A stretch of DNA of 64,000 bases, taken from a virus. Below are positions 46,497 to 54,537 of the stretch, one piece after another; within the stretch, counting starts at the first letter, position 1; each line of letters begins with the position of its first letter. The translations under genes and the position numbers were made by a program. The notes below the pieces were generated by a model. The model ran no database searches. It worked only from the letters and a program-made list of their open reading frames with translations, and was not told where the DNA came from. Location of the stretch: IMG/VR virus record IMGVR_UViG_3300037189_024986, positions 1 through 64,000 of that record. One strand, given 5' to 3'.

Positions 46497-47371
46497 GAAT
46501 AAATTTCCTCGCAGCTCATTTCACCAAAATCTTTGGCAGTCGGTAGAGCAATAGTGACTTGACTTTCATCAAAATAATTCAAAAGCTTTTCTTTATATTC
46601 CAATGAAGCTTTGTTTCCAACAAAACTGTTATATTCATCATTGTTTAAAGAAATGATGATGCGTCCTGCATCCAATTTTAAAAGGTGTTGTATAATTTTG
46701 GGGCTAAGACTAACGCCAAAAGACACAAGAACATTATTTATTCCACATTCCATCATCTTTAAGCAGTCTCCAATTGATTCAACCAATATGACACAGTTTG
46801 CTTTTTTAATTGCTTCTGAAGCATTGGTTGGGAAAATAAAGTCTTTCTTTTGCCCCAATATCTTCCATTTTGGTAGAGAATCATTATTTTGCAATAGTCT
46901 TCCAGCAAAACCAATCAAATCTTCCCTATCGTTGAATATTGGAAACACATATCTACCTTTCATCCTGCCATTTTGGGCTACTCCACCGCCAAACTGATTC
47001 AAAACATGGTCAGAAATGCCTCTTTTCTTCCAATATGAGTTATCTTTTAATAATTTAATTAAAAGTTCCTTGTCAAACTTCTTGGTGTCGCACAATTCTA
47101 TGGATTCTGAATTACTTATAGATATTGGTAGGTCTCCAATATAATTTTTAGTATCTCTTATAGAGGGCAAATTAAGCGTTTTCTGCACTAACTGTGCCAA
47201 ACCACCACCAATACGCTCCGCGTGGTCGTACCATTGACCATTTGATTTTTTAATACAAAGAACTGTCGGGTTATCAGAATCACGATATAGGGGTTTTGCC
47301 CTCCATACATCTCCAGAATCAACCAAAGTGACATATCCAATACTATTTAATACTGAAAGAACATCGCTCAT
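46472..47371 (-). CDS. DnaG-like primase with Toprim domain
   Basis: This 299-residue protein makes RNA primers. The first 65 residues look like a shrunken CHC2-type domain (YRDSDNPTVLCI ... WYDHAERIGGGLAQLVQ) in which the zinc cysteines are lost. The RNA polymerase core has RYVFPIFNDREDLIGFAGR (140-158). The Toprim part has the conserved Glu in VILVESIGDCLKMMECGI (Glu198) and an acidic SLNNDE segment (241-246) in place of the usual DxD. It is short compared with bacterial DnaG (about 580-650 aa) and lacks a separate helicase-binding domain. The start overlaps the helicase stop by four bases (ATGA), consistent with a helicase-primase pair. Confidence 0.85.
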   Translation of the reverse strand: MSDVLSVLNSIGYVTLVDSGDVWRAKPLYRDSDNPTVLCIKKSNGQWYDHAERIGGGLAQLVQKTLNLPSIRDTKNYIGDLPISISNSESIELCDTKKFDKELLIKLLKDNSYWKKRGISDHVLNQFGGGVAQNGRMKGRYVFPIFNDREDLIGFAGRLLQNNDSLPKWKILGQKKDFIFPTNASEAIKKANCVILVESIGDCLKMMECGINNVLVSFGVSLSPKIIQHLLKLDAGRIIISLNNDEYNSFVGNKASLEYKEKLLNYFDESQVTIALPTAKDFGEMSCEEIYSWKKQYLN

Positions 47372-48852
47372 AGTGTTTCCTCCCTTATTGTGGGTTGATC
47401 TGCAACCAGAAATTGAGAATTTTGTCTGTTTATTGTATCAAGCAGAGAACCTCTTTCTTCTACTTTAAAATTATTAATATTAAAATTAATAAAATTAGGC
47501 ACATATTTCTGGGTTCCATCTGGAAAAGTCCTACGAATCAAGTTGTTGTGCCCTGCCGCATTCCTCCCTTGATAGCGAGCCTTGATTTCAATCAATTTGT
47601 GCGTTCCGCTTTCTGGAGTATCCATAACCATTTCATCCTCTGTTCTGCGACGAAAAATGCCCAAATAAGTAGTAAACCACATTAGTCGGTCTGAAAGAGC
47701 GATTGCTGAACCATCATCCGTGACATCCTGAGCTTTTTTATTTGTATTTTCTCCAGAGCGATTCAATTGGATGGCAGTCAACAAAGGAAAGTCGAATTCC
47801 ACAGAGATTCTCTTGAGCTTGTCTACTTTTTCTCCCAAAGCTTGATGCTCTGCCCAATTTTGGGCAAGTTTTTCTCCAGTCAATTTCAGATAATCATAAA
47901 CTACAATAGCTTTATTACCCCTTCCAACCACATTCAAATACCAACGACGAATAATAGAACACACTTCGTCAACGTTTTTATTGCCAACATAATAATGATA
48001 AGTTTTATAATCTTTCTTAAGATTTTTAAGATGCTTTCTTACCTTTTCAACGTAATCAGGATTTTTTCTCCAATTACCGCTTTCAAGATACCAAAGAGGT
48101 ACTCCTGAATTTGCGGCAGCGGTACGAAATTTAATTTCTTCCGTGGTCATTTCTGTGTCAAGAACAAGAACGGGGACTTTATTAATCCTTCCTGATTCAT
48201 TGGCCCAATCATTAAGGATTGTTGTTTTACCTTGTCCTGCGCGAGAAGCAATTGCATAAATGTTTCCGCCGCGCAATCCACCATAGCAACGATTAAATTC
48301 AGGATACGGAGTGACCAAGCCATTTTCTTCTTGAGGATTATTCCCTCTTTCTTCGACCATTTCAAGAATATCTTCGAAAAGCGCAGAGGGCTTACCATCA
48401 GTATCAAAAGAAATCATCTTTTCTCCATAGATTGCATCTACTTCAGAAATGGTTGTATTTAGTTCTTGATTTGCAGATTTATTAACATGGTCTTTGATTC
48501 TATTGCAAGACTCTTCAATATCTCTCAAAGCCCTGAGCTTAACAAGCTCTTTGCAAGCTTTAAGCGTTGCCTCTTTTGTAATAGAGGCAAAAGAAATACT
48601 TTCTACATAAGAAAAAATATCAATATTGTCTTTAAATGCAATACCAAGATTTTTAATCTTTTGAGCGAGGATAACTTTGTCAATTTTTTCGTTTTGAAGA
48701 AAAGAAGACCTAATGCAGCTATAAATTGTCGAATGAGGCTGGGCAACAAAATCTTTTTCAGAAACAAAAGATTCTATTTCAGATATTGCATCTTGATTTT
48801 GAATCAATCCTGCTAAAACGTGTTTTTCTATCTGTAATGAATGTAAAGGCAT
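47368..48852 (-). CDS. dnaB: Replicative DNA helicase, DnaB family
   Basis: This 494-residue protein has both DnaB parts. The N-terminal helical domain (residues 5-120) begins with the usual LQIEKHVLAGLIQN pattern. The C-terminal RecA-like motor has a Walker A SRAGQGKTT (203-211), an LDTEMTTEE segment (231-239, the SLEM-like motif), a Walker B VVYDYLKL (317-324), and a LTAIQLNR segment. It unwinds the fork ahead of the split polymerase. The start codon ATG 48852 lies inside a hairpin-forming inverted repeat in the mRNA, suggesting translational control. The primase gene overlaps its end. Confidence 0.93.
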   Translation of the reverse strand: MPLHSLQIEKHVLAGLIQNQDAISEIESFVSEKDFVAQPHSTIYSCIRSSFLQNEKIDKVILAQKIKNLGIAFKDNIDIFSYVESISFASITKEATLKACKELVKLRALRDIEESCNRIKDHVNKSANQELNTTISEVDAIYGEKMISFDTDGKPSALFEDILEMVEERGNNPQEENGLVTPYPEFNRCYGGLRGGNIYAIASRAGQGKTTILNDWANESGRINKVPVLVLDTEMTTEEIKFRTAAANSGVPLWYLESGNWRKNPDYVEKVRKHLKNLKKDYKTYHYYVGNKNVDEVCSIIRRWYLNVVGRGNKAIVVYDYLKLTGEKLAQNWAEHQALGEKVDKLKRISVEFDFPLLTAIQLNRSGENTNKKAQDVTDDGSAIALSDRLMWFTTYLGIFRRRTEDEMVMDTPESGTHKLIEIKARYQGRNAAGHNNLIRRTFPDGTQKYVPNFINFNINNFKVEERGSLLDTINRQNSQFLVADQPTIREETL

Positions 48853-48872
48853 ACGATACTTTATAGTATGCC
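48848..48872 (-). promoter_or_regulatory. Inverted repeat that would sequester the dnaB start codon
   Basis: In the minus-strand RNA, GGCAUAC (48872-48866) can pair perfectly with GUAUGCC (48854-48848). The AUG of dnaB is inside the second arm. Three more pairs (AUA with UAU) extend the stem beyond one mismatch, leaving an AAG loop. The nearest purine-rich stretch that could act as a ribosome binding site (UAUAAAG) is in the loop side. This fits an operator-like or autoregulatory hairpin; its function is inferred. Confidence 0.5.
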
Positions 48873-48896
48873 TTAAAATTAGTTTTTGGTCAAGAT

Positions 48897-49199
48897 TTAA
48901 ATTACGTCTGAATCGTCTTCACCAGACTGAGCCTCTTCATCCCTTACGGACGTTTCAATATTGAATCTTGCGCTTTCAATATTCATGTCGTTTAATGCTA
49001 CAGCCCAATCTGTTATATGCTTTTGTAAAGCTAAACAATGCGCGGGAGAATCAAATGTCATTATATTTTCTGGTTGGCCATCTTCATTATTAAAATAAAA
49101 TAAAATAAACCCTCCAGCCGTATGCTCAACCAATTGATTGATTACTTGGTCTGGAACTGACCCATTGTTTTTACTTTTTTGCTTCGACATCTTGCTCAT
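48897..49199 (-). CDS. Hypothetical protein, acidic C-terminus
   Basis: This 100-residue protein lies upstream of the helicase gene on the same strand. It has a short basic N-terminus, a central two-strand segment (GGFILFYFNNEDGQPENIMTF), a helix (ALQKHITDWAVALNDM) and an acidic C-terminus ending in GEDDSDVI. Acidic tails are typical of phage ssDNA-binding proteins, but the rest does not show an OB-fold pattern, so I do not assign that. A small regulatory or replication accessory role is possible. The start ATG 49199 follows directly after a GTATAAGTGTGTAATT stretch containing the late-motif core. Confidence 0.55.
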   Translation of the reverse strand: MSKMSKQKSKNNGSVPDQVINQLVEHTAGGFILFYFNNEDGQPENIMTFDSPAHCLALQKHITDWAVALNDMNIESARFNIETSVRDEEAQSGEDDSDVI

Positions 49200-49268
49200 A
49201 ATTACACACTTATACCCATCAAGTATATAATATTAATATTAATCATTAATAATTAAAAAATAAATATA
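49200..49268. promoter_or_regulatory. Very AT-rich gap with motif copies at each side
   Basis: This 69-base gap is almost only A and T after the first 20 bases, with self-complementary AATATTAATATT near 49228-49239. The minus strand reads AGTGTGTAAT immediately before the start of the 100-residue gene. On the plus strand AGTGTAAT lies at 49273-49280, inside the end of the neighbouring nuclease gene. The ATTACAC / GTGTAAT copies are therefore inverted around the gap. It could be a promoter region or an easily melted site; I cannot decide. Confidence 0.3.
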
Positions 49269-49682
49269 TCAGAGTGTAATATTAAATCTTTCTAAGAAGA
49301 AGGTTGTTGATAATTCTTTAATTTCTTTTGTATAGATAATGACTTGTTGAAATTTATTGTCTAACAACCATTGAGACTTTATTTCGTCGTTCTTTATTCC
49401 TTTTAAAAAACTGGCTCTAGAATTATTATGAAAATAATGAAAGTCTTCATGCTGTGGGCCATGAACTTCTATAGCGATTTTTCTTGTAGCATTTAAAATA
49501 TCAACTTTCAATAAGCTTCCGTAAACAGGAAATTCTTCATATACGATATTATTTTTCCAATAAGGATATAAAAATTTTTTTACATCAGCTTGAGCAATGG
49601 AGCGAGACTTCTTATCCCATTTGATAAGAAATCTCGTTACATTCTTATTAATCAATTTACCATTTACGCTTAAAAGTCTCAT
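49269..49682 (-). CDS. Vsr/DUF559-like PD-(D/E)XK endonuclease candidate
   Basis: This 137-residue protein shows the compact nuclease pattern of Vsr and DUF559-type enzymes: KVDILNATRKIAIEVHGPQH with Asp61, Glu72 and the following His-Gly-x-Gln-His segment. A helix comes after it where a D...K..WL pattern (NDEIKSQWLLDN) matches the family's end. The usual Glu-x-Asp or Glu-x-Lys is Glu-x-His, so activity needs care. It overlaps the recombinase stop by four bases, so it probably acts with it, for example in processing recombination intermediates or homing-type cleavage. The family is inferred from motifs. Confidence 0.6.
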   Translation of the reverse strand: MRLLSVNGKLINKNVTRFLIKWDKKSRSIAQADVKKFLYPYWKNNIVYEEFPVYGSLLKVDILNATRKIAIEVHGPQHEDFHYFHNNSRASFLKGIKNDEIKSQWLLDNKFQQVIIYTKEIKELSTTFFLERFNITL

Positions 49683-50773
49683 GCTTTGTTCAACGCATTT
49701 CTAAATTTATTAAAAAGATAATCTCTAATATCAGTATGCTCTTCTAAATATTTTCTAAGATTGTCTGAGCCTTGATGTTGTTTTTCCATTTCCAATTTAT
49801 TTTCTTTTAGTTCCGTCAATAGAGAATCAGAAATCGTTACCCATGCACCTTTGGCAAGCGCAAACTGCCAAGATAAAAGCTGGTCAATAATTTCGTATTC
49901 AATCCAGACGCTTTGTCCATCTTTGCGGCCATATTTGATTGGATACTTTACCTCTGTTCCTGTCTTTTCATTTGGCGTCTTGCGAAACATTATTTTGCAC
50001 CAATGACCAATGGGTTTCTCTTCCTTATCTTTAATGATATCTTTTTGCCATCTCTGCTGAAATTCAAGAATCCAATCGCTGTAATGCAAAGCGGCATTTC
50101 CTCCTGAAGCATTTGTGACCTTTGGGTCGCCTTTGACATATTGGCTAATCTGAATAGATGAGCGAACTTGAGAGATTAAGAAGCAGATATGCCCTCTGCT
50201 TGAGAACGCTGCCGCCATCTTCCTAAGAAGGTCTGCCGTCAACAATGCTGCACCAGCAGTTTTATTTGCTTCTGTCGCAGATTTAAGCAAATCATTTCTA
50301 GGAACAAGGGCGTCAAGAGAATCAAGGATAAAGAAATAATATTTATCATCATCTTTATCTCTAATAAGACCTCTCATTAAGTCGATTACAAATTCGTAAT
50401 CGTTAGTAGGAATGACTCTCCATTGATTTGGGTCAGTAGAAACCCCAGACCTACTAATAATGTCCGCGCTTAGTCTTCCTTCTGATTTGATATAAATTAC
50501 TTGACCTTTCTTTGGATGAAGCTTTTGAAAACTTGCTGCAAAAGCCATTGCATTGCTTGTTTTTCCACCCTCGGTGATTCCACTAGAGCGCACAATTCCT
50601 GGGCGAATTCCTCCACCCATCTCAATATCTAAATTGAGACTGCCGCTGCTAACGACATAATCTACTGCTTCGTCAAAAGCATAATGATATTCAGAATTGT
50701 CCTTAAGATATTTGTCTAGGACAGTCATTTGCTTATTATCTGGTTCTTCTTTTTGTTCTTTGATTTTTGCCAT
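49679..50773 (-). CDS. RecA/UvsX-like recombinase
   Basis: This 364-residue protein has the RecA core: SGSLNLDIEMGGGI at about 43-56, a Walker A GITEGGKTS (65-73), a Walker B FILDSLDAL (148-156), and a mobile loop and strand segment ICFLISQVRSSIQ (about 196-208) with ASGGNAALHYSDWILEF following. The C-terminal part is short. It should form filaments on single-stranded DNA and promote strand exchange for recombination-dependent replication. The nuclease gene downstream overlaps it by four bases; the upstream gene ends four bases before it. Confidence 0.88.
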   Translation of the reverse strand: MAKIKEQKEEPDNKQMTVLDKYLKDNSEYHYAFDEAVDYVVSSGSLNLDIEMGGGIRPGIVRSSGITEGGKTSNAMAFAASFQKLHPKKGQVIYIKSEGRLSADIISRSGVSTDPNQWRVIPTNDYEFVIDLMRGLIRDKDDDKYYFFILDSLDALVPRNDLLKSATEANKTAGAALLTADLLRKMAAAFSSRGHICFLISQVRSSIQISQYVKGDPKVTNASGGNAALHYSDWILEFQQRWQKDIIKDKEEKPIGHWCKIMFRKTPNEKTGTEVKYPIKYGRKDGQSVWIEYEIIDQLLSWQFALAKGAWVTISDSLLTELKENKLEMEKQHQGSDNLRKYLEEHTDIRDYLFNKFRNALNKA

Positions 50774-50777
50774 AATG

Positions 50778-51167
50778 TTATTTATATAAATTTAAAAAGT
50801 CTTTTAGGGATTTGGGTTGTTTTTTAAAAACAGTGTCTTCTCCTATTTTATTTTGAGACAGCATTATTTCCTGATGTTTAGGAGAAAAATCGGAAATAGA
50901 TTTTTTATAATTAAAAAACTGCTCTTGCAAATATTGCTGCCCATAATCCGCAATAAAATAAGCAAGAGATGGTACTTTTTTATTATACGGAGGAATAACC
51001 CAAAGAAGAAAATCTGGATTATACTTTGCGCAAAGAGTATTTGCAATCTTCATTTCCCTTGGCCAGAAATACTTTTCAGAGAAACTGGCTGGATCAATGA
51101 ATTTAGAAATAATTTTATGCTGAATCTTCGGCTCTTTTTTAAGAGGTTTTTCTTGAATTAATTTCAT
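50778..51167 (-). CDS. Hypothetical protein
   Basis: This 129-residue basic protein has a Lys/Glu-rich N-terminus and a central segment (KIANTLCAKYNPDFLLWVIPP) that looks like a helix and strand, then a helical C-terminus. No family was recognised. The start overlaps the dehydratase gene by 29 bases, and the end is four bases before the recombinase gene. It stands at the border between the glycan and replication genes and could belong to either. The small recombinase-adjacent position suggests a DNA-related accessory role, but nothing in the sequence proves it. Confidence 0.5.
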   Translation of the reverse strand: MKLIQEKPLKKEPKIQHKIISKFIDPASFSEKYFWPREMKIANTLCAKYNPDFLLWVIPPYNKKVPSLAYFIADYGQQYLQEQFFNYKKSISDFSPKHQEIMLSQNKIGEDTVFKKQPKSLKDFLNLYK

Positions 51168-52212
51168 TTACATCTGATAGTACCATACGTTCTACCAGTT
51201 TGTCAAATGAAATTTTCGGGGTCCAGCCGAGTTCAGTTCTTGCAAGCGTTGAATCCCCCAAAAGAATATCAACTTCCGCAGGGCGATAAAATTTTGGATT
51301 AATTTTGACCAAAACAGAGCCTTTGACATTCAAATCTTCCGCCAATTTATTTGTGATTGAATATTCTTCGCTCAAACCCTTTCCGTGCCATGCTCCATCA
51401 ATTCCAGCAACTTTAAATGCTTTTTCAATAAATTCTCTAATGGAATGCGTTTCGTTAGAAGAGAGAATATATTCCTTTGGCTTTTCTTGATTCATCATTA
51501 GCCATACGCCTTCAATAAAGTCTTGTGCATGAGACCAATCGCGTTTTGCATCAATATTTCCAAGTTCAAGCGGGGCGAATTCTTGATTATTTTCTATTGC
51601 GTTTTTAATTCTTGCTACATTGGTCGTGATTTTTCTTGTAACAAACTCAATGCCGCGTCTTTCGCTTTCATGATTGTATAAAATACAATGAACAGCATAT
51701 AAATTATAAGAATCTCTATAAACTTTGGTTAAATGTCTTGCCGCAGCTTTTGCTGCTCCATACGGGCTTCTTGGACGAATTGGATGGTTGAGGTCTTGAG
51801 GGGTATAAATTACATCCCCCATCTCTTCAGAGCTTCCTGCGCTGTAAAAACGACAATGTGGTGCAAATTTTCGGATAGCTTCAAGGCATCGAAGCACTCC
51901 CATTGCTCCCGCATCAAAAGTCTGCTCTGGGATTTGCCAACTGATACCTACAAAAGATTGAGAAGCGAAATTAATAAAATAATCTGGATTAACTTCTCTA
52001 ACAACGTTTTCTATTGATTGAGAATCACACAAATCTCCTGTGACCAATTGGAATCGGGGATTTTTTAATGCATTTTCAATATTTGAATAGTCTGGTTTAG
52101 CAGATCTTCTAACCATCCCATAAATTTGATGATTAGTATGTTCAAGCAGATAGTCTACCATATAAGACCCATCTTGACCAGTCACGCCCGAAACTATAAT
52201 TTTCTTATTCAT
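51139..52212 (-). CDS. gmd: GDP-mannose 4,6-dehydratase
   Basis: This 357-residue SDR enzyme converts GDP-mannose to GDP-4-keto-6-deoxymannose. It carries the Gmd signature VTGQDGSYM (10-18), NFASQSFVGISW (81-92), the active-site SAGSSEEMG (124-132), RPRSPYGAAKAAA with Tyr151 and Lys155, and NHESERRGIEFVTRKIT (the NHESPRRGxxFVTRKI signature of the family). The length is typical. The product is the precursor of GDP-fucose, GDP-rhamnose and GDP-colitose. The next genes include an SDR enzyme and a fucosyltransferase-like protein. Overlap with the preceding SDR gene is four bases, so they are co-translated. Confidence 0.93.
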   Translation of the reverse strand: MNKKIIVSGVTGQDGSYMVDYLLEHTNHQIYGMVRRSAKPDYSNIENALKNPRFQLVTGDLCDSQSIENVVREVNPDYFINFASQSFVGISWQIPEQTFDAGAMGVLRCLEAIRKFAPHCRFYSAGSSEEMGDVIYTPQDLNHPIRPRSPYGAAKAAARHLTKVYRDSYNLYAVHCILYNHESERRGIEFVTRKITTNVARIKNAIENNQEFAPLELGNIDAKRDWSHAQDFIEGVWLMMNQEKPKEYILSSNETHSIREFIEKAFKVAGIDGAWHGKGLSEEYSITNKLAEDLNVKGSVLVKINPKFYRPAEVDILLGDSTLARTELGWTPKISFDKLVERMVLSDVNEINSRKTS

Positions 52213-53015
52213 AGTTCATTATAAATCTGCTTGATACCATTTGTCAAGTTTATTTTGGGATTCCAAAGATTTAAAATATATTTATCTGGTTCATTTTTCT
52301 TATTCATTTGGATATCGTATGAATCTCCAATAGAAATTGAGGCACCAGACATAGAAGAAATTATTTTGGCTATGTCAATAATCTTTGTCCATTCAAAGTT
52401 TGTAATGTGAAGATTTTCATTTCTGGAAATTTCTTGATATTTATTCATTAAAATCTCAAGACATTCAGAACAGTCATCTGCGTGCAAAAATTGCCTCTCT
52501 TCTTCTCCAGAAGTTTTTATGGCAATGTGGCCTTTGCTTTTTGCTGCTTTGATAAAATCAGTGATTACATGAAACTTCTTTTCGTCTGTTTCTAGCCCAT
52601 AAACATTCCAAAATTTAACAAGCAATCCGCCAAGATTTTGAGTGTACTTCTCTCCTATAGACTTCAATAATCCATAATTTGAATAACTCATATTTGCCAT
52701 TTGACTTGAAGCAAACAAAAATGGGGTTTTGTATTTTTCTAAAGACTCAAACGTATAAAGCATAAGCTTCATATTGTTATCCATAAATTCTTTGGTATCT
52801 TGATACTTCTTCAAATATGTTGAGCCTCCCACATCAAACGCTAAAAAGAATACAAAATCTATTGATGGCAAAATAGTATTTAAAATGTCTTTTTGTCGCA
52901 AGTCTTGTTCTGGATTTTTTTCTATATCAAATTCCTTAACATTATGATTTTTGCTGAGATGGTTTTTTAATGCTGCGCCAATTTGACCTTGAGAACCTAG
53001 TATTAAAATGTTCAT
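52209..53015 (-). CDS. SDR-type nucleotide-sugar epimerase/reductase
   Basis: I chose ATG 53015 rather than the ATG at 53033, because it starts the Rossmann fold directly and gives a four-base overlap with the previous gene. The 268-residue product has a GSQGQIGAAL nucleotide-binding loop (7-16), a VFFLAFDVGGSTYL segment, an FASSQMA strand, the catalytic Tyr114 and Lys118 (YGLLK), and RQFLHADDCSECL before the C-terminal part. This last segment matches the REFxHVDD pattern of GDP-fucose synthase and related epimerases, as does the VGGS stretch. Following Gmd, it may reduce the keto intermediate. The family is certain; the exact reaction is not. Confidence 0.7.
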   Translation of the reverse strand: MNILILGSQGQIGAALKNHLSKNHNVKEFDIEKNPEQDLRQKDILNTILPSIDFVFFLAFDVGGSTYLKKYQDTKEFMDNNMKLMLYTFESLEKYKTPFLFASSQMANMSYSNYGLLKSIGEKYTQNLGGLLVKFWNVYGLETDEKKFHVITDFIKAAKSKGHIAIKTSGEEERQFLHADDCSECLEILMNKYQEISRNENLHITNFEWTKIIDIAKIISSMSGASISIGDSYDIQMNKKNEPDKYILNLWNPKINLTNGIKQIYNEL

Positions 53016-53842
53016 ATATGTTTTAAAAAGCAATTTTCATATAACCATTTGTCTGGTGAAGCAAATTTCTGAAATTTATTAAAATTTTCTTCAATTACTT
53101 GCTTTTTGTTATTATAGTCTTCTACGCTAATTTTTGCCAGTATCTGTTTCAGGTCTTCTATTGTTTCCCAAGTATAAAATCCATCTTTATTAAAATGATT
53201 TGACATATTTGGGTCTCCCCAATAAATAGGAATACATCCCGAAGCAAAACAATCAATAATTTTATCTGTAAAATAATTGGGAAATCTACAGTTTTCCGCA
53301 ACTATCATATACATATAGTCTTTAAATGGCGCCACTCTTCCATCTGGCTCATCGCTAAACCATTTATAACCACTTCCCCAAAGTTCAAGTTCGGGGTGCA
53401 AATTCATGGATATCAATTTGTGGCGAAGCTGATGTCCTGGAGCATAATTTTTATTTGATGCAACAATTGATAATAATTTGTTCTTGGGATAGATTTTGCA
53501 ATTTTGCTTTGGTATCCAACAAGCCCCACCGCAATAAGCTTGTTTATATTTTGGATTATTTGGGATTGGAGCGTAAGTATAAATATAATCAAATTTATGT
53601 TCTATTTGATGAATATGATTGATTACATACGGTTTTATTATTGGACTTTCTGCTGCTAGTGCAATTTTGTATTTTGATTTAACTTTGTCTACAATTGGGT
53701 CAAAACACATTTCATCTGTAAATAAAGATATGCCGTCAAATTCCATTAGCGGGGGCTTGATATATTCTACCAAAGGCTCTGGCCAATGCATGTTAATATA
53801 AGGTCCATCTCCAGTATTCTTGTCAAAAAAATTAATTTTCAT
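53012..53842 (-). CDS. GT10 (alpha-1,3-fucosyltransferase-like) glycosyltransferase
   Basis: This 276-residue protein ends in the GT10 donor-binding signature: MIVAENCRFPNYFTDKIIDC and ASGCIPIYWGDPN (about 179-212). It corresponds to the FENxxxxDYVTEK and GxVPIYWG motifs of fucosyltransferases. The N-terminal half carries the acceptor-side strands (IALAAESPIIKPYVI). GT10 enzymes use GDP-fucose or a related GDP-6-deoxysugar. Gmd two genes downstream makes the precursor, so donor and transferase are encoded together. Overlaps of four bases connect it with both neighbours. The acceptor is unknown. Confidence 0.8.
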   Translation of the reverse strand: MKINFFDKNTGDGPYINMHWPEPLVEYIKPPLMEFDGISLFTDEMCFDPIVDKVKSKYKIALAAESPIIKPYVINHIHQIEHKFDYIYTYAPIPNNPKYKQAYCGGACWIPKQNCKIYPKNKLLSIVASNKNYAPGHQLRHKLISMNLHPELELWGSGYKWFSDEPDGRVAPFKDYMYMIVAENCRFPNYFTDKIIDCFASGCIPIYWGDPNMSNHFNKDGFYTWETIEDLKQILAKISVEDYNNKKQVIEENFNKFQKFASPDKWLYENCFLKHI

Positions 53843-54537
53843 ATATTTTTTTTGTGTTCGTCTATCTTTTTCTCCAATTCTGCTTCTGTATAGTCTTGAA
53901 AATGCTGAAAACCTCGTGGGGACATTTGGCGACCCAGATAATTAATTATTGCTTCTGGATTATTTGAAATATCATGGATATGAGAATATACGCATTCGTT
54001 TGCTTTGGCCGTTATATATCCTTTTGTTGCGGCTCTGTATGCAAGCTCTCTTTCGCAGCCAAGTGGGGAAGCAATTTCATCATAAACATAATCTCCGCAA
54101 TCTTTTATCATTTTAGATTTTAAACCCAAAACAAATCCCTGCGGTATTGATACTATGTCGTTTGGTTTTCCTCCCATTCCCACGCATGAAATTCCTATAT
54201 TATCTGGGATAAGTGTCTCAACTAAAGACTTATATGTCGCTGGATGAACTGCACAATCATCACTCAACATTATTAAATATTTTGACCAAGAAATTTTGTA
54301 TGCTAGATTTATAGCTTTTGCAAATCCCATATTTTGACTGGAAAAAATAAATCTTGTTATTCTTGGCTCATTTTTTGCATATTCTAATATTTTCCAACTT
54401 TCTTCTGAGTAAAAATTTATAATTAAAATAAATTCATCAGGTGGGAATCCGCTATATGCTTCCTCGACTCTTTTTTTGATATTATCTAAAGATTTATAGC
54501 CTATCGTTAATATTGCATAATTATTTTTATTATCCAT
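53839..54537 (-). CDS. GT2 glycosyltransferase, rhamnosyltransferase-like
   Basis: The start at 54537 fits better than 54555, which would enlarge the overlap with the previous gene. The 232-residue product has a GT-A fold: an AILTIGYKSLDNI start, an FIFSSQNMGFAKAINLAYK segment typical of GT2 rhamnosyltransferases, and an IMLSDDCAVHP metal-binding segment (Asp-Asp in place of DxD). It ends in a helical tail with many Glu and Lys. It overlaps the GT8-like gene by eight bases. It probably adds a sugar to the same glycan as its neighbours. Confidence 0.72.
   Translation of the reverse strand: MDNKNNYAILTIGYKSLDNIKKRVEEAYSGFPPDEFILIINFYSEESWKILEYAKNEPRITRFIFSSQNMGFAKAINLAYKISWSKYLIMLSDDCAVHPATYKSLVETLIPDNIGISCVGMGGKPNDIVSIPQGFVLGLKSKMIKDCGDYVYDEIASPLGCERELAYRAATKGYITAKANECVYSHIHDISNNPEAIINYLGRQMSPRGFQHFQDYTEAELEKKIDEHKKNI

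Noticed and set aside
46611-46997. 128-codon open frame on the plus strand
   Set aside because: It is antisense to the Toprim primase gene, whose motifs are clear, so it is a shadow.
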